Below are positions 8,862 through 17,137 of a stretch of 43,419 nucleotides of DNA, piece after piece; the stretch's first letter is position 1; every line of letters starts with the position of its first letter. The notes under the pieces are model-generated. The model was not told the origin of the DNA, ran no database searches, and was given only the letters and a program-made list of their open reading frames with translations. The translations under genes and the position numbers were made by a program. Source of the stretch: an uncultured Acidobacteriota bacterium (GTDB lineage Bacteria > Acidobacteriota > Blastocatellia > Pyrinomonadales > Pyrinomonadaceae); contig CADEGD010000030.1 of the NCBI GenBank assembly GCA_902826795.1, positions 1,058-44,476 on the forward strand, read 5' to 3'.

Positions 8862-9439
8862 GTTTGGTGGTATTTCGACGGAACGTTCTCGCGTCCCCAC
8901 CGCAGCGATGTGCTCATCCAAACAAGCTCATCGAGAAATCCCTTGACCCGCTTTTCATATGCGGAGTCGAGCAAAGTCCCATCGTCGTCAAACTTGCTCC
9001 GGACCGACGGGAACTGAAGATCAGTGAATGTCACGGTCAGCCCAAGTTCGCGAACGACGGGAAGCAAGGCCTCACAAACCCGCGTCCCACCCCACGGCCC
9101 CGCAGATACGCTGACGAACGCGACAGCCTTGTGAATGTACTCCTTCAGAAGGAGGTCGAGTACGCTTTTCAGTACGCCCGGATAACCATGATTGTATTCG
9201 GGCGTTACGATCACCAACCCGTCAGCCTTGATGATCGCGTCACGCCATTCGGGAAAATCTCCGCCGATCTCCATCCCATAGTGGTCGTGCGGAAGCTTGA
9301 AGTCGCGAACGTCGAAATATGCCGGTTCGATGTCTTCACGCTCCTGCATTTTCGAATACACCCACTTCGCCGCGTGTTCGCTAGAACGGTCGCGGCGATT
9401 GGTGCCGAGTAGGATCGGTACAAATAGTTTTTGGCTCAT
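8858..9439 (-). CDS. NAD(P)H-dependent FMN reductase
   Basis: A 193-residue flavodoxin-fold protein of the NADPH-dependent FMN reductase group. The FMN phosphate loop is visible in ILLGTNRRDRSSEHAAKW near the N-terminus. The second FMN-contact motif, TPEYNHGYPGVLKSVLD, is at about residues 79-95. Family members reduce quinones, azo dyes, chromate or FMN using NAD(P)H and often protect against redox stress. The gene starts 5 bases after the uvrC stop, so it is almost certainly read from the uvrC promoter and would share any damage control acting there. It converges with pyruvate kinase, sharing 4 bases at the stops. The physiological substrate is not evident. Confidence 0.92.
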   Translation of the reverse strand: MSQKLFVPILLGTNRRDRSSEHAAKWVYSKMQEREDIEPAYFDVRDFKLPHDHYGMEIGGDFPEWRDAIIKADGLVIVTPEYNHGYPGVLKSVLDLLLKEYIHKAVAFVSVSAGPWGGTRVCEALLPVVRELGLTVTFTDLQFPSVRSKFDDDGTLLDSAYEKRVKGFLDELVWMSTSLRWGRENVPSKYHQT

Positions 9440-9444
9440 ACAGG

Positions 9445-11346
9445 TTATATCTCGGCCGGTTCGTGAATAATTCCGATTTCTTCTTCCGATGTCTCCGAGG
9501 TGGACTGCGGTGCGTTCGAAAGGCTCCGCTGCTTCTCGAAATGGTTGGCGATATCCGTCGCGGCCTTCTTCCCGACGAATGGCGACATTTCTTCGACGGA
9601 CGCTTTTGCGATCCGTTCGATCGAGCCGAATTGCCGCAGCAGCTTCATCTTGCGCTTGTCGCCGATGCCCGGAATCTCCGACAGCTCCGACGTGAAATCG
9701 CGCTTCTCGCGGCGTTTGCGGTGAAACTCGATCGCGGTCTTGTGCGTCTCTTCGCGGATCTGAAGGATCAGCCGAAAGGCAAGCGAGTTTCGGTCGAACG
9801 GGATCGGCTTGTCCTCGCGTCCGCGTACGAGCAGATGAGAGATCTGATTGTGCTGCTTCGGTGGTTTGACGAGCCCGACGAGCATGATCTGTTCGAGATC
9901 GAGCATCTTCATCGCAGCCGCAGCCGCAGAGAGTTGGCCTTTGCCGCCATCGATAAAGATCAGTCGTGGGAGCTGGCCGCCCTCGTCCATCATCCTCTTA
10001 TATCGACGGAAAACCGCTTCGTGCATCGACGCAAAATCGTCCTGCCCTTCGACGCTCTTGATGATGAATCGGCGGTAAAGATTCTTAGCCGGCTTGCCGT
10101 TGTCGAACACGACGATGCCCGCAACGTTCTCAGAGCCTGAGATATTAGAGATATCGAAGGATTCGATGCGATCGGGAAAATAAGACAGCTCTAAAATCTC
10201 TTGCAGTTCCTCCAGCACCTTTTGCGAGTCAGGCTTGAGCACGCGGAACCGCTGTTCGAACGCAACCTTTGCATTGGTTTCCACCAGGTCGACGAGGTGC
10301 CGCTTTTCGCCGATCTTTGGCAGGACGATTCGAACTCGTTTCCCTCGGCGCTCCGTTAAGAGCTTTTCGAGCACCGGACGGTCTTCAAAATCATTCGGCA
10401 CGTGGATCTCACGCGGAACGTAGTCCGTCGAGTAGTACTGTACGAGAACATCGCCGAGAAACTCGCGGGCGTTAAAGGTATCATCTTCGGGCAGGTCTTC
10501 CCAAAAGAACTCGCGGCGGCCGACGATGCGTCCTTCACGCATCGTGAAAAGTTGAAGAGCAAGACGCTGATCTTCGCGGTAAAAGCCGAAGATATCTACG
10601 TCGCGGTCGGCCGTGTACGCCATTTTCTGCTGCTCGCCGAGCGCGATGACGGTGTTACGCAGGTCACGATACTTCGCGGCAAGTTCGAACTGTCCGTTCT
10701 CCGAAAACCGCCACATCCTCTGTTCAAGATCCGCGGCGAGTTCACGATTTTTACCTTCCAGCAGCGTCTTTACATCGCGGGCCGCCTCCCTGTATTCGTC
10801 CTGATTGCACAGGCCTTTCACGCACGGGCCGAGGCAGCGTTTGAGGTGATATTCGAGACACGGACGCGGCAGACGCCCGTCGATCTCGATGTCGCACGTC
10901 CGAAGCTGAAACGCGCGATTAACGAGGTCGAGAGTTTTCCGCGCAAGCGAGGCAGGCAGCATCGGCCCATAATAGTTCGCGCCGTCTCTCATCACTCTTC
11001 GCGTGATGACGACCTTCGGGAAAGGTTCGTTCGTCATCTTCAAATGCGGATACTGCTTGTCGTCCTTCAACATCACGTTGAAGCGCGGCTTGTGCTTTTT
11101 GATCAGGTTCGATTCAAGCACGAGCGCCTCGACCTCGTTATCGACGACGATGAATTCGAAATCCGCGATCTGCCTCACGAGCTGTCGCGTCTTGATGTCC
11201 AGATTTCGGCTCGCCTGAAAGTACGACCGCACGCGGTTGCGCAAGTTCTTCGCCTTGCCGACGTAGATTATCTTGCCCGCCTGGTTTTTGTGCAGGTAGA
11301 TACCGGCCGAGGTCGAAACCGTCTTGAGTTTTTCGGCGATCGTCAC
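9445..11346 (-). CDS. uvrC: Excinuclease ABC subunit C
   Basis: A 633-residue UvrC with all expected parts: the GIY-YIG nuclease domain at the N-terminus (AGIYLHKN ... IYVGKAKNLRNRV), a cysteine cluster typical of the Fe-S site (TCDIE ... PCLEY ... CLGPC), a UVR helical motif near residue 200, the RNase H-like endonuclease domain (about 370-540) and C-terminal helix-hairpin-helix motifs (SEIPGIGDKRKMKLL). With UvrA and UvrB it makes both incisions in nucleotide excision repair. The start is GTG at 11346, which gives the usual UvrC N-terminus. The FMN reductase follows within 5 bases. A paired palindromic site 52-96 bases upstream of the start is shared with the repair island at 39.8 kb and is a likely operator. 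Confidence 0.97.
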   Translation of the reverse strand: MTIAEKLKTVSTSAGIYLHKNQAGKIIYVGKAKNLRNRVRSYFQASRNLDIKTRQLVRQIADFEFIVVDNEVEALVLESNLIKKHKPRFNVMLKDDKQYPHLKMTNEPFPKVVITRRVMRDGANYYGPMLPASLARKTLDLVNRAFQLRTCDIEIDGRLPRPCLEYHLKRCLGPCVKGLCNQDEYREAARDVKTLLEGKNRELAADLEQRMWRFSENGQFELAAKYRDLRNTVIALGEQQKMAYTADRDVDIFGFYREDQRLALQLFTMREGRIVGRREFFWEDLPEDDTFNAREFLGDVLVQYYSTDYVPREIHVPNDFEDRPVLEKLLTERRGKRVRIVLPKIGEKRHLVDLVETNAKVAFEQRFRVLKPDSQKVLEELQEILELSYFPDRIESFDISNISGSENVAGIVVFDNGKPAKNLYRRFIIKSVEGQDDFASMHEAVFRRYKRMMDEGGQLPRLIFIDGGKGQLSAAAAAMKMLDLEQIMLVGLVKPPKQHNQISHLLVRGREDKPIPFDRNSLAFRLILQIREETHKTAIEFHRKRREKRDFTSELSEIPGIGDKRKMKLLRQFGSIERIAKASVEEMSPFVGKKAATDIANHFEKQRSLSNAPQSTSETSEEEIGIIHEPAEI

Positions 11347-11397
11347 TTCCTATTAATTCTATCCAAAACGCACCGACGAATCGAAAACCGGTATTTT

Positions 11398-11442
11398 GTT
11401 CCGTACCATTTCGCGATGCACGGTTTTTGTTCCATTTGGAAC
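11398..11442. promoter_or_regulatory. Putative double operator upstream of uvrC
   Basis: A 45-bp element with a perfect palindrome GTTCCATTTGGAAC at 11429-11442 (arms GTTCCA/TGGAAC) and a second, imperfect site starting GTTCCGTACCATTTCGCG at 11398. The two GTTCC starts are 31 bp apart, about three helical turns. The same element, 35 of 45 positions identical with the same spacing, lies upstream of the repair island at 39847-39891. In both cases the imperfect site is nearer the gene. The identity is concentrated in the two boxes and the 11-bp spacer is not conserved, as expected of a bound operator. Binding by a LexA-like damage repressor is inference from the genes it precedes. Confidence 0.6.
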
Positions 11443-11724
11443 ACTCTGTGGAAAACCCTGAAACCCCCGCTGCTCGAGTAGTTAGGGTCGGCTGTCCCAT
11501 TTATATCATCCGTTATGCTGTCATTTAGAAACACCAAAGGAAACACTCCGCTCATAATTCCAATATCTGCGGTATGACCGCAGCGTTGAGCTTAGGCTGG
11601 TTTTGCGCTAACGGAAACAGCAACTTGTAAGGAAAACGCGATATGTGAGGAAAACACGATCTAGATGACAGTTGGCGGTTTGGAGTGAGGCGAGTTACGG
11701 CGAAATTCGGGCAAACAGCATCCG

Positions 11725-11757
11725 AAAAAAAGGCCGCCCGGGATTTAACCGAGGCGG
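11725..11757 (-). terminator. Probable intrinsic terminator of the glycosyltransferase operon
   Basis: On the minus strand a GC-rich hairpin (CCGCC pairing with GGCGG, extended by a wobble and two more pairs after a mismatch, loop ttaaat; 11734-11757) is followed by seven T residues (11725-11731). It lies about 105 bases past the stop of the glycosyltransferase gene, in the right orientation to end that transcript. Confidence 0.6.
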
Positions 11758-11862
11758 TCGATGAAGTGCCGGCCGGAAGTAAAAGGCCGATCGGGATCGC
11801 GATAAATCGGCAGCAACCGTTTCGTCGCGGAAGGATGACGCGGCCCGTAGGCATGTTTTGCA

Positions 11863-13308
11863 CTATCCGCCAGCGCTTTCTTTCGTCGGTTCTGAGGTGG
11901 ACCAAGAGGCGTTGCGGGTCATCGTTCCCCACGAAGATTCCGTTCGCAAGATCCACCTGATCGTTCCTTCCAGCCGCCAGAATGAGTTTAACTGGCGATA
12001 GCCGAAATTCTCGGCGATCGACCCGACGATCATTGTCCAGATGTCACCCTTTCGTGGATAGGTTTGAAAAGAAAGCTCTTCTATCAAGAGCGATGCGATC
12101 GAAAGCAGGAAGCCCGTACCGAATGCAAGCAATAGAAAGGCGGCGGCTCCCTGAGGATTGATCAGTCCAAAGGCGTAGCAAAAGACAAAAAACACAAGGC
12201 CGACCACCTCGATCAGCGGACTTATTCCTTCTAGAAACAATAGAAACGGGAATGCCAGCCAGCCGACGCCTCCCGACTTAGGATGCATCAGCAGCTTGCG
12301 GTTTTCCCACAAGCAATCGAACAACCCTCTTTGCCAGCGGACTCTCTGCTTTCGCAGGATAGAGAACGTTTCCGGCGCCTCCGTCCAGCAGACCGGATCG
12401 GCAACGAATGACACTCGATAGGGAAGCTTGCTCAGACGAAAATGACGATGAAGCCTGAGAACAAGGTCCATATCTTCACCGAGCGACTTGTGGCTGTATC
12501 CGCCAACCGCGATCACAGCTTCTTTTCTAAAAAGGCCGAATGCGCCGGAGATAAGCGGAAGCGAATTCAGGAAATTCCAGCCGACTCGGCTAGTCAGAAA
12601 CGCGCGATTGTATTCGAGCACTTGAAACAGCCCAAGCCACGTTTTCGGAAGCGCGACTTTAGTAAGGTATCCGTTTTCCACAGAACATCCGTTCAGGATT
12701 CGCACATTGCCGCCGACACCTACCATGTCCGGATTCAGCAAAAACGGCTGGACCATCAACGTCAGGCAATCGCGATTCAAGATCGTGTCGGCGTCAAGCG
12801 GCATAAAAAGGCCGTACCGGGCGCCGTTGATCCCGGCATTCGATGCGTCGGCCTTACAGCCGCCATTCTCCTTGTCGATCACGCGGAGGTTCGGAAACTT
12901 TTTCGACTGAAGCACCGCTCGTACGGGTTTGTGCTCGATGCGTTTTCTGAACGCCATCGGGATCTCGACCAGATCGAACCCACGAGTGAGGACATTCAGC
13001 GTTTCGTCCTTCGAGCCGTCGTTTACAACGAGTATCTCGTATTCGGGATAGCCGAGCTGCAGCAGGGCCTTTACTGTGGGCACGATCACCGCTTCTTCGT
13101 TATACGCGGTGACGACAAGGCTGATCGGCGGTTCGAACCCGCTCTGAGAACCCGGAAGCTTGTGAATCGTCTGCTTGCGAATGTACCTCGGCAAGACCGC
13201 CAGAGCAATCGCCGTCAGCAGCACGTAAGTTCCATTCAACGCAATGAAATACCAGAGGAAGAACCACTGCGCTATCTGGACAATGTCAGGGAGGTTTGGG
13301 TAAAACAT
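11863..13308 (-). CDS. Membrane glycosyltransferase family 2 (processive type)
   Basis: A 481-residue membrane protein. An N-terminal membrane segment (about 10-38) precedes the GT2 catalytic domain. The motifs are NDGSKDET (nucleotide binding), PLDADT (metal-binding DXD), GEDMDL (catalytic acidic pair) and QRVRW (the QXXRW motif of processive enzymes such as cellulose or poly-N-acetylglucosamine synthases). Further membrane helices follow at about 345-425. It probably polymerises or adds sugars for an exopolysaccharide or surface glycan. Its start overlaps the end of the HEAT-repeat gene by 37 bases, so the four genes from the response regulator onward look like one operon. The product sugar cannot be determined. 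The last 15 residues are low in similarity to anything familiar. Confidence 0.92.
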   Translation of the reverse strand: MFYPNLPDIVQIAQWFFLWYFIALNGTYVLLTAIALAVLPRYIRKQTIHKLPGSQSGFEPPISLVVTAYNEEAVIVPTVKALLQLGYPEYEILVVNDGSKDETLNVLTRGFDLVEIPMAFRKRIEHKPVRAVLQSKKFPNLRVIDKENGGCKADASNAGINGARYGLFMPLDADTILNRDCLTLMVQPFLLNPDMVGVGGNVRILNGCSVENGYLTKVALPKTWLGLFQVLEYNRAFLTSRVGWNFLNSLPLISGAFGLFRKEAVIAVGGYSHKSLGEDMDLVLRLHRHFRLSKLPYRVSFVADPVCWTEAPETFSILRKQRVRWQRGLFDCLWENRKLLMHPKSGGVGWLAFPFLLFLEGISPLIEVVGLVFFVFCYAFGLINPQGAAAFLLLAFGTGFLLSIASLLIEELSFQTYPRKGDIWTMIVGSIAENFGYRQLNSFWRLEGTIRWILRTESSWGTMTRNASWSTSEPTKESAGG

Positions 13309-14435
13309 GTAAGCTGCATTTCAGCAAGTACTTGTTGCAGGATGTCCCGAGCAAATTGATTCGGAAGCGAACTGGAAAGCGACCCGACCTTCTCTTGGTT
13401 CATCTGGGGCATCGTCGCCAACGCCGTGGCCGTTCGGTAACGCACCCACCAATCGGGGTCGTCAAGAAGATGTATAAGCCGGTCGATGTCTTCTTCATGA
13501 GCCAGCCTTCCCAAGGTCAGCCCGACTTGCATTCTGATCTCCCATCGTTCGTCGGCAATCAACTCACGGATCTTGGAAAGATCGTCGTCCGAATTGATCA
13601 AACGCAGGCATGCGATCAAGACCTCGGTTTCATTGCTTTCAAGGAGAATGCGGTTGACGAGCTTCGTGTAGTCGGCGACATGGGCCAGCGAAAGGTATGA
13701 GATCAAACGCGACATCTGTCGGTCGCTTAGTCCGGCTTCGAAATTGTCGGCAACGAGCCTGCAAAGCGGCTCAGACCTCTCGTCCGCTTCGATCTCTTGC
13801 AGGACGCGGGCGATAAGGATAGGTGACCAATCTTCGCGTCTCGCGAGGATCGAGAAGTGCTGGTCGATAGTCCTCGGCGTGTCGATGCGGAAAAGCGCAC
13901 GCCACGCCCATGATGCGATCACCGGGTCGCGATCGTCGAGTATCTTTTCGATCTCGATGTACGCCTTTTCGTCTCCGAGATTTCCGAGCGTGTTAATAGC
14001 AAGCAAGCGCCGGTCGAGCGCGGGACTATTGAGGGCTTTAACCGCGAGATCGTGCAGGTCGAGAGTTCGCGCCAGGAAGTTCAGGCCGCGTTTCGAATCG
14101 CCGATCAAGGATTCGTGAATATAGTTCCACTCATACAAAAGCAGGGGAAGATCTTGCCGCTCAAAATCAGGATTTTCCCGCAAGTAGCCGAATGCTTTTC
14201 TCGCGAGATCGGCCAGTTCGTTCTCGGAAACCGAGTCGGATTCAAAAAGTGACGTTGCGTCGAAAAGCGTTTCTTCCCAGCGGGCTGCGGCGGATTTACG
14301 GAAACGTTTAGCGCGTTCCGTTCGAAGCCGGATCGCGAAGGTGAGCGCGATGCATGCCATGCCGGCAAAGGTCAACAGACCGCCGGTCAACCACGCCATT
14401 GCGGCGGCCGGATCAGAAGCGGTAACGAAGTCCAA
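13272..14435 (-). CDS. Membrane-anchored HEAT-repeat protein
   Basis: A 387-residue protein with one N-terminal membrane helix (about residues 12-35), a basic stretch after it, and then repeated helical pairs typical of HEAT or PBS-lyase-like repeats. Clear repeat units include ALDRRLLAINTLGNLGDEKA, DPVIASWAWRALFRI and DERWEIRMQVGLTLGRL. Such proteins serve as scaffolds for protein binding and have no catalytic residues. The gene overlaps the YaiO-type gene by 23 bases at its start and the glycosyltransferase by 37 bases at its end. This implies tight coupling, and the protein may support assembly of the glycosyltransferase complex. The partner is inference. Confidence 0.85.
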   Translation of the reverse strand: MDFVTASDPAAAMAWLTGGLLTFAGMACIALTFAIRLRTERAKRFRKSAAARWEETLFDATSLFESDSVSENELADLARKAFGYLRENPDFERQDLPLLLYEWNYIHESLIGDSKRGLNFLARTLDLHDLAVKALNSPALDRRLLAINTLGNLGDEKAYIEIEKILDDRDPVIASWAWRALFRIDTPRTIDQHFSILARREDWSPILIARVLQEIEADERSEPLCRLVADNFEAGLSDRQMSRLISYLSLAHVADYTKLVNRILLESNETEVLIACLRLINSDDDLSKIRELIADERWEIRMQVGLTLGRLAHEEDIDRLIHLLDDPDWWVRYRTATALATMPQMNQEKVGSLSSSLPNQFARDILQQVLAEMQLTCFTQTSLTLSR

Positions 14436-15237
14436 CGTTCATCCCCCGGCGGTAGTACAGATTTCCCTGACGATGGATTAGCCCATCGACGTTCAGGCCG
14501 ATCCTTTTCGTCAACCAATAACGGCCGGCGACGCCGACGCTCCATGTATTGTTCCTCAGAATTCCCAGCTGCGGGCCGAGATTCTCGTGTTCCCGCCCGT
14601 AAGCAACGGTAGCGCTCAAACTGTTCAGGTCTTCGCCGAAATATCGTGTAAGTTGAACGCGATGAGACGGGGCAGTTCCGGCATCGCTCAGGTTGCTCAG
14701 ATACATCGTGTAGGCAGCCCGATTGTTCCCCCAATATTTCTCGAGCATCCCGTAAACGCTCGTCGCTTTGATCGAATCGTATTTAGTAAACCGGGCGCCG
14801 ACATGGCCTACGAATCCGCGGGCGATCGGCCGCTCGACCTCGCCCATCACCGAGAATCTTCCGACATATTTGTGTGTGGGGCTGAACATGACCTCGGTCA
14901 TTGCCGCCCACTTGCCGCCGAGTTTTTTGTAGATGCCGCCGCTGAATTCTTGATCGCGAACCGCGTTTCGAGAACTGACCCGATATGTTCCCCAGACGAT
15001 CTGATGATTTTTGAAACGGCGCTCCATGTAGAAGGACGCAAAACGCCAAGTGCCCAACCCACGCGTCAGGCTTTCTTGAGTAACGTGAAACTGAACCTCG
15101 TATTTCGGCTGTTTTTCGATCTCTTCATCAGCCCGCTTTTCGACCGGACGCGGCGTCGGCTGAGGCCCGGCCTGGGCGCGCAGGTCGGCCACGCCGGCAG
15201 TGAGGATCAGGCCCAAAATCAGGAGTAAATTTCGCAT
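14413..15237 (-). CDS. YaiO-type outer-membrane beta-barrel protein
   Basis: A 274-residue protein with a signal peptide (about residues 1-21, ending LRAQA), a short proline-rich charged linker and then alternating amphipathic strands ending in a C-terminal phenylalanine (GLRYRF), a signature of outer-membrane barrels. The pattern of strands and the GxYRVSSRNAVRDQEF-like region resemble the YaiO family, found next to glycosyltransferases in surface polysaccharide loci. It would sit in the outer membrane and may form an export channel. It starts 4 bases after the response regulator stop and overlaps the HEAT gene by 23 bases. Confidence 0.82.
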   Translation of the reverse strand: MRNLLLILGLILTAGVADLRAQAGPQPTPRPVEKRADEEIEKQPKYEVQFHVTQESLTRGLGTWRFASFYMERRFKNHQIVWGTYRVSSRNAVRDQEFSGGIYKKLGGKWAAMTEVMFSPTHKYVGRFSVMGEVERPIARGFVGHVGARFTKYDSIKATSVYGMLEKYWGNNRAAYTMYLSNLSDAGTAPSHRVQLTRYFGEDLNSLSATVAYGREHENLGPQLGILRNNTWSVGVAGRYWLTKRIGLNVDGLIHRQGNLYYRRGMNVGLRYRF

Positions 15238-15241
15238 GGGT

Positions 15242-15637
15242 TTATCTGAGCAGGCGGTTCATTCGAACCATCAGCTCGGGAAGCTTGAAGGGTTTTGTTA
15301 CGTAATCGTCTGCCCCGGCCTCAAATGCCCTTACGATGCTCGTCTCGTTCGACTTAGACGACAGCATGATAACTGGCACTTTCTTCCAGGAATCGCGAGC
15401 TCGAAGATTGGTGAGAACCTCGATGCCGTCGGCAAAGGGCATCATGACATCCAGCAAGACCAACCGCGGCGGCTTGCTGTTAGTCATGCTTTCGAGGGCG
15501 TCTCGGCCGTTCTTGATCGTTTCTACAATAAAGCCCCGCTGCACGAGCCAATGGCTGAGCAGACGGGAAATGAGATCGTCATCGTCGACGATCCAAACTG
15601 GATTCTCCCGCTTTGAAACAGGAGCCTTCTTCGACAT
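15242..15637 (-). CDS. Stand-alone response regulator receiver protein
   Basis: A 131-residue single-domain receiver protein. The acidic pocket is in VDDDD (about residues 17-21), the phospho-acceptor aspartate is in LLDVMMP (about residue 62), and the conserved threonine/serine and lysine are in MLSS and TKPF. There is no output domain, so it probably works by protein-protein contact, like CheY. It is the first gene of the apparent operon with the YaiO, HEAT and GT2 genes. This suggests that phosphorylation by an unlinked histidine kinase controls the activity of the surface glycan machinery. No kinase gene is visible nearby. Confidence 0.93.
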   Translation of the reverse strand: MSKKAPVSKRENPVWIVDDDDLISRLLSHWLVQRGFIVETIKNGRDALESMTNSKPPRLVLLDVMMPFADGIEVLTNLRARDSWKKVPVIMLSSKSNETSIVRAFEAGADDYVTKPFKLPELMVRMNRLLR

Positions 15638-15853
15638 ACTTATCGCTTTGAGTGGAAGAACTCGACGGCCAATCAGGCCTGAATGATATGTATTCGGGAG
15701 GGCAGGAGTTTTATGCGGGAATGTAAGGGAGACGAGAAGTGTAACACAAGTTTTAATCTATACAAACACCTTTTTCTCTATCCGTAGATTCGAATAACGG
15801 ATATTTTCCAGAAACGATTCGCTGTCGGTGAAAGGTACGGAGGTTTCGCCAAA

Positions 15854-15882
15854 TTGACAAGTAGATAGGTGTCGGGTAATAC
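15854..15882 (+). promoter_or_regulatory. Candidate sigma-70-like promoter for the DUF5654-like/sua5 pair
   Basis: A consensus -35 hexamer TTGACA (15854-15859), a 17-bp spacer and a weak -10 (TAATAC, 15877-15882) lie about 40 bases before the DUF5654-like start. The -35 is perfect but the -10 matches only in part. Confidence 0.4.
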
Positions 15883-15923
15883 CATTTTGTAGTTCTGATC
15901 ACACAAAACGGAGAATGATAAAC

Positions 15924-16193
15924 ATGAGTAAATCTGCCGCCCAAACCAGAGCAACAATTCAATCGATGATCACGCTTGCGTCGGCCGCATTAGGGCTCGT
16001 TTGCGCACTAGCATGGAATGATGCGATCAAGAGCGCAATGAAGAGCCTGTTGGGCGAAGATGACAGTCTTGCGGGACTTTTCACTTACGCGATCTTGGCC
16101 ACTATCATCGCGGTCGTTGTTCTTTTGGCACTGGCCAAGGCTTCGGCAAAAGTTGGCGGCGAGGCGTCAATCAGCCGCGAAGCCGAGGGATAG
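15924..16193 (+). CDS. Small two-helix membrane protein (DUF5654-like)
   Basis: An 89-residue protein with two membrane helices (about residues 12-32 and 48-70). The sequence GLVCALAWNDAIKSA in and after the first helix is typical of the DUF5654 family, whose function is unknown. Two in-frame ATGs exist (15915 and 15924). The GGAG at 15910-15913 is only 1 base from the first but 10 from the second, so I use the second. Its stop is 2 bases before the likely start of sua5, and a GAGGG inside its end serves as that gene's ribosome-binding site. The shared transcript does not by itself imply a shared function. Confidence 0.78.
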   Translation: MSKSAAQTRATIQSMITLASAALGLVCALAWNDAIKSAMKSLLGEDDSLAGLFTYAILATIIAVVVLLALAKASAKVGGEASISREAEG

Positions 16194-16195
16194 AT

Positions 16196-17137
16196 CTGTC
16201 TAAAACACTGTTAACGAAAGACGCATCCGTCACGGCAGAGATTATTCGCCGCGGCGGGGTCGTCGCGTTCCCGACGGAGACTGTCTACGGACTTGGCGCG
16301 GATGTTTTTAATTCTGAAGCTATCGGCAAGGTATTCGAAGCGAAGAAGCGTCCGCAGGACAATCCGCTTATCGCTCACATAGGATCGATCGATCAGATCA
16401 AGTTGCTCGCCGCTTCGATACCTGATTACGCAGAACTTCTCATAGACCGCTTCTTTCCCGGACCGATGACACTCGTTTTTCCTAAACGCGCAGAAGTTCC
16501 GCTGGCAGCAACCGCCGGTCTCGATTCGATCGGTGTTCGAATGCCGCGACACGAACTTGCACGAGAATTTCTCTCGGCGTGCGGAACTCCGGTGGTCGCC
16601 CCGAGTGCGAACCTCTCAGGTCGCCCGAGCCCGACGACGTGGCAGGCAGTCTTGGAAGATCTTGACGGCCGCATCGATTGTATCCTTCAGGGCGAAGCGA
16701 CGGAGATCGGCCTTGAGTCGACGGTAGTCGATTGCACCGGAGATCGGCCGTTGGTGTTGCGGCAGGGAAGCGCCACGCTTGAAGACATTCGACGTGTGGT
16801 GCCTAATGCGTTGGCGAATGATGCACCCGCCGATGAGCGAAAAAGCCCCGGGCTGCGGCACAAACACTACGCCCCGAACGCAGAGGTCGTGATCGTCGAC
16901 CTCGATGCGTCGGTTTCGGACGCGCCAGTCGCAGCATACATCGGTTTGTCAGACCGCGAAGAACCGTTCGCCGCCGAGCAGATCGTTGCCGATGCCGAGG
17001 AATACGCTCACGTGCTGTTCGAGTTTTTTCGCGAGTGCGAACGTGAGAGTTTGAAGAAGATCTATTGTGAGGCGGTCGAAGAAACCGGCATCGGGATCGC
17101 ATTGATGGACCGGCTTCGACGGGCTGCTCAGGGTTGA
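16196..17137 (+). CDS. L-threonylcarbamoyladenylate synthase (Sua5/YrdC), probable CTG start
   Basis: Makes threonylcarbamoyl-AMP from threonine, bicarbonate and ATP for the t6A37 modification of tRNA. The YrdC core is complete only if the frame is read upstream of the first standard start (TTG at 16403). The upstream part encodes the hallmark FPTETVYGLGADV and KKRPQDNPLIAHI. No ATG, GTG or TTG precedes these in frame, but CTG at 16196 gives MSKTLLTKDAS and sits 6 bases after GAGGG (16185-16189), so I take it as the start. The result is 313 residues, with a Sua5 C-terminal domain after SPGLRHKHYAP. The end overlaps the convergent GT39 gene by 10 bases. Function is near certain; the start is likely. 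Confidence 0.9.
   Translation: MSKTLLTKDASVTAEIIRRGGVVAFPTETVYGLGADVFNSEAIGKVFEAKKRPQDNPLIAHIGSIDQIKLLAASIPDYAELLIDRFFPGPMTLVFPKRAEVPLAATAGLDSIGVRMPRHELAREFLSACGTPVVAPSANLSGRPSPTTWQAVLEDLDGRIDCILQGEATEIGLESTVVDCTGDRPLVLRQGSATLEDIRRVVPNALANDAPADERKSPGLRHKHYAPNAEVVIVDLDASVSDAPVAAYIGLSDREEPFAAEQIVADAEEYAHVLFEFFRECERESLKKIYCEAVEETGIGIALMDRLRRAAQG

Larger units (their letters stand above)
11347..11862. other. Non-coding gap between uvrC and the glycosyltransferase
   Basis: About 516 bases without a credible gene. The uvrC-proximal part holds the double palindromic operator (11398-11442) and presumably the uvrC promoter. The part next to the glycosyltransferase holds a candidate terminator (11725-11757). 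Open frames on both strands (for example minus 11552-11956) have no family-like sequence and overlap the real gene. The stretch 11443-11720 shows nothing I can assign. Confidence 0.6.

Noticed and set aside
11552..11956. A 134-codon minus-strand frame after the glycosyltransferase
   Set aside because: It overlaps the real gene in another frame, contains the probable terminator and resembles no protein family.
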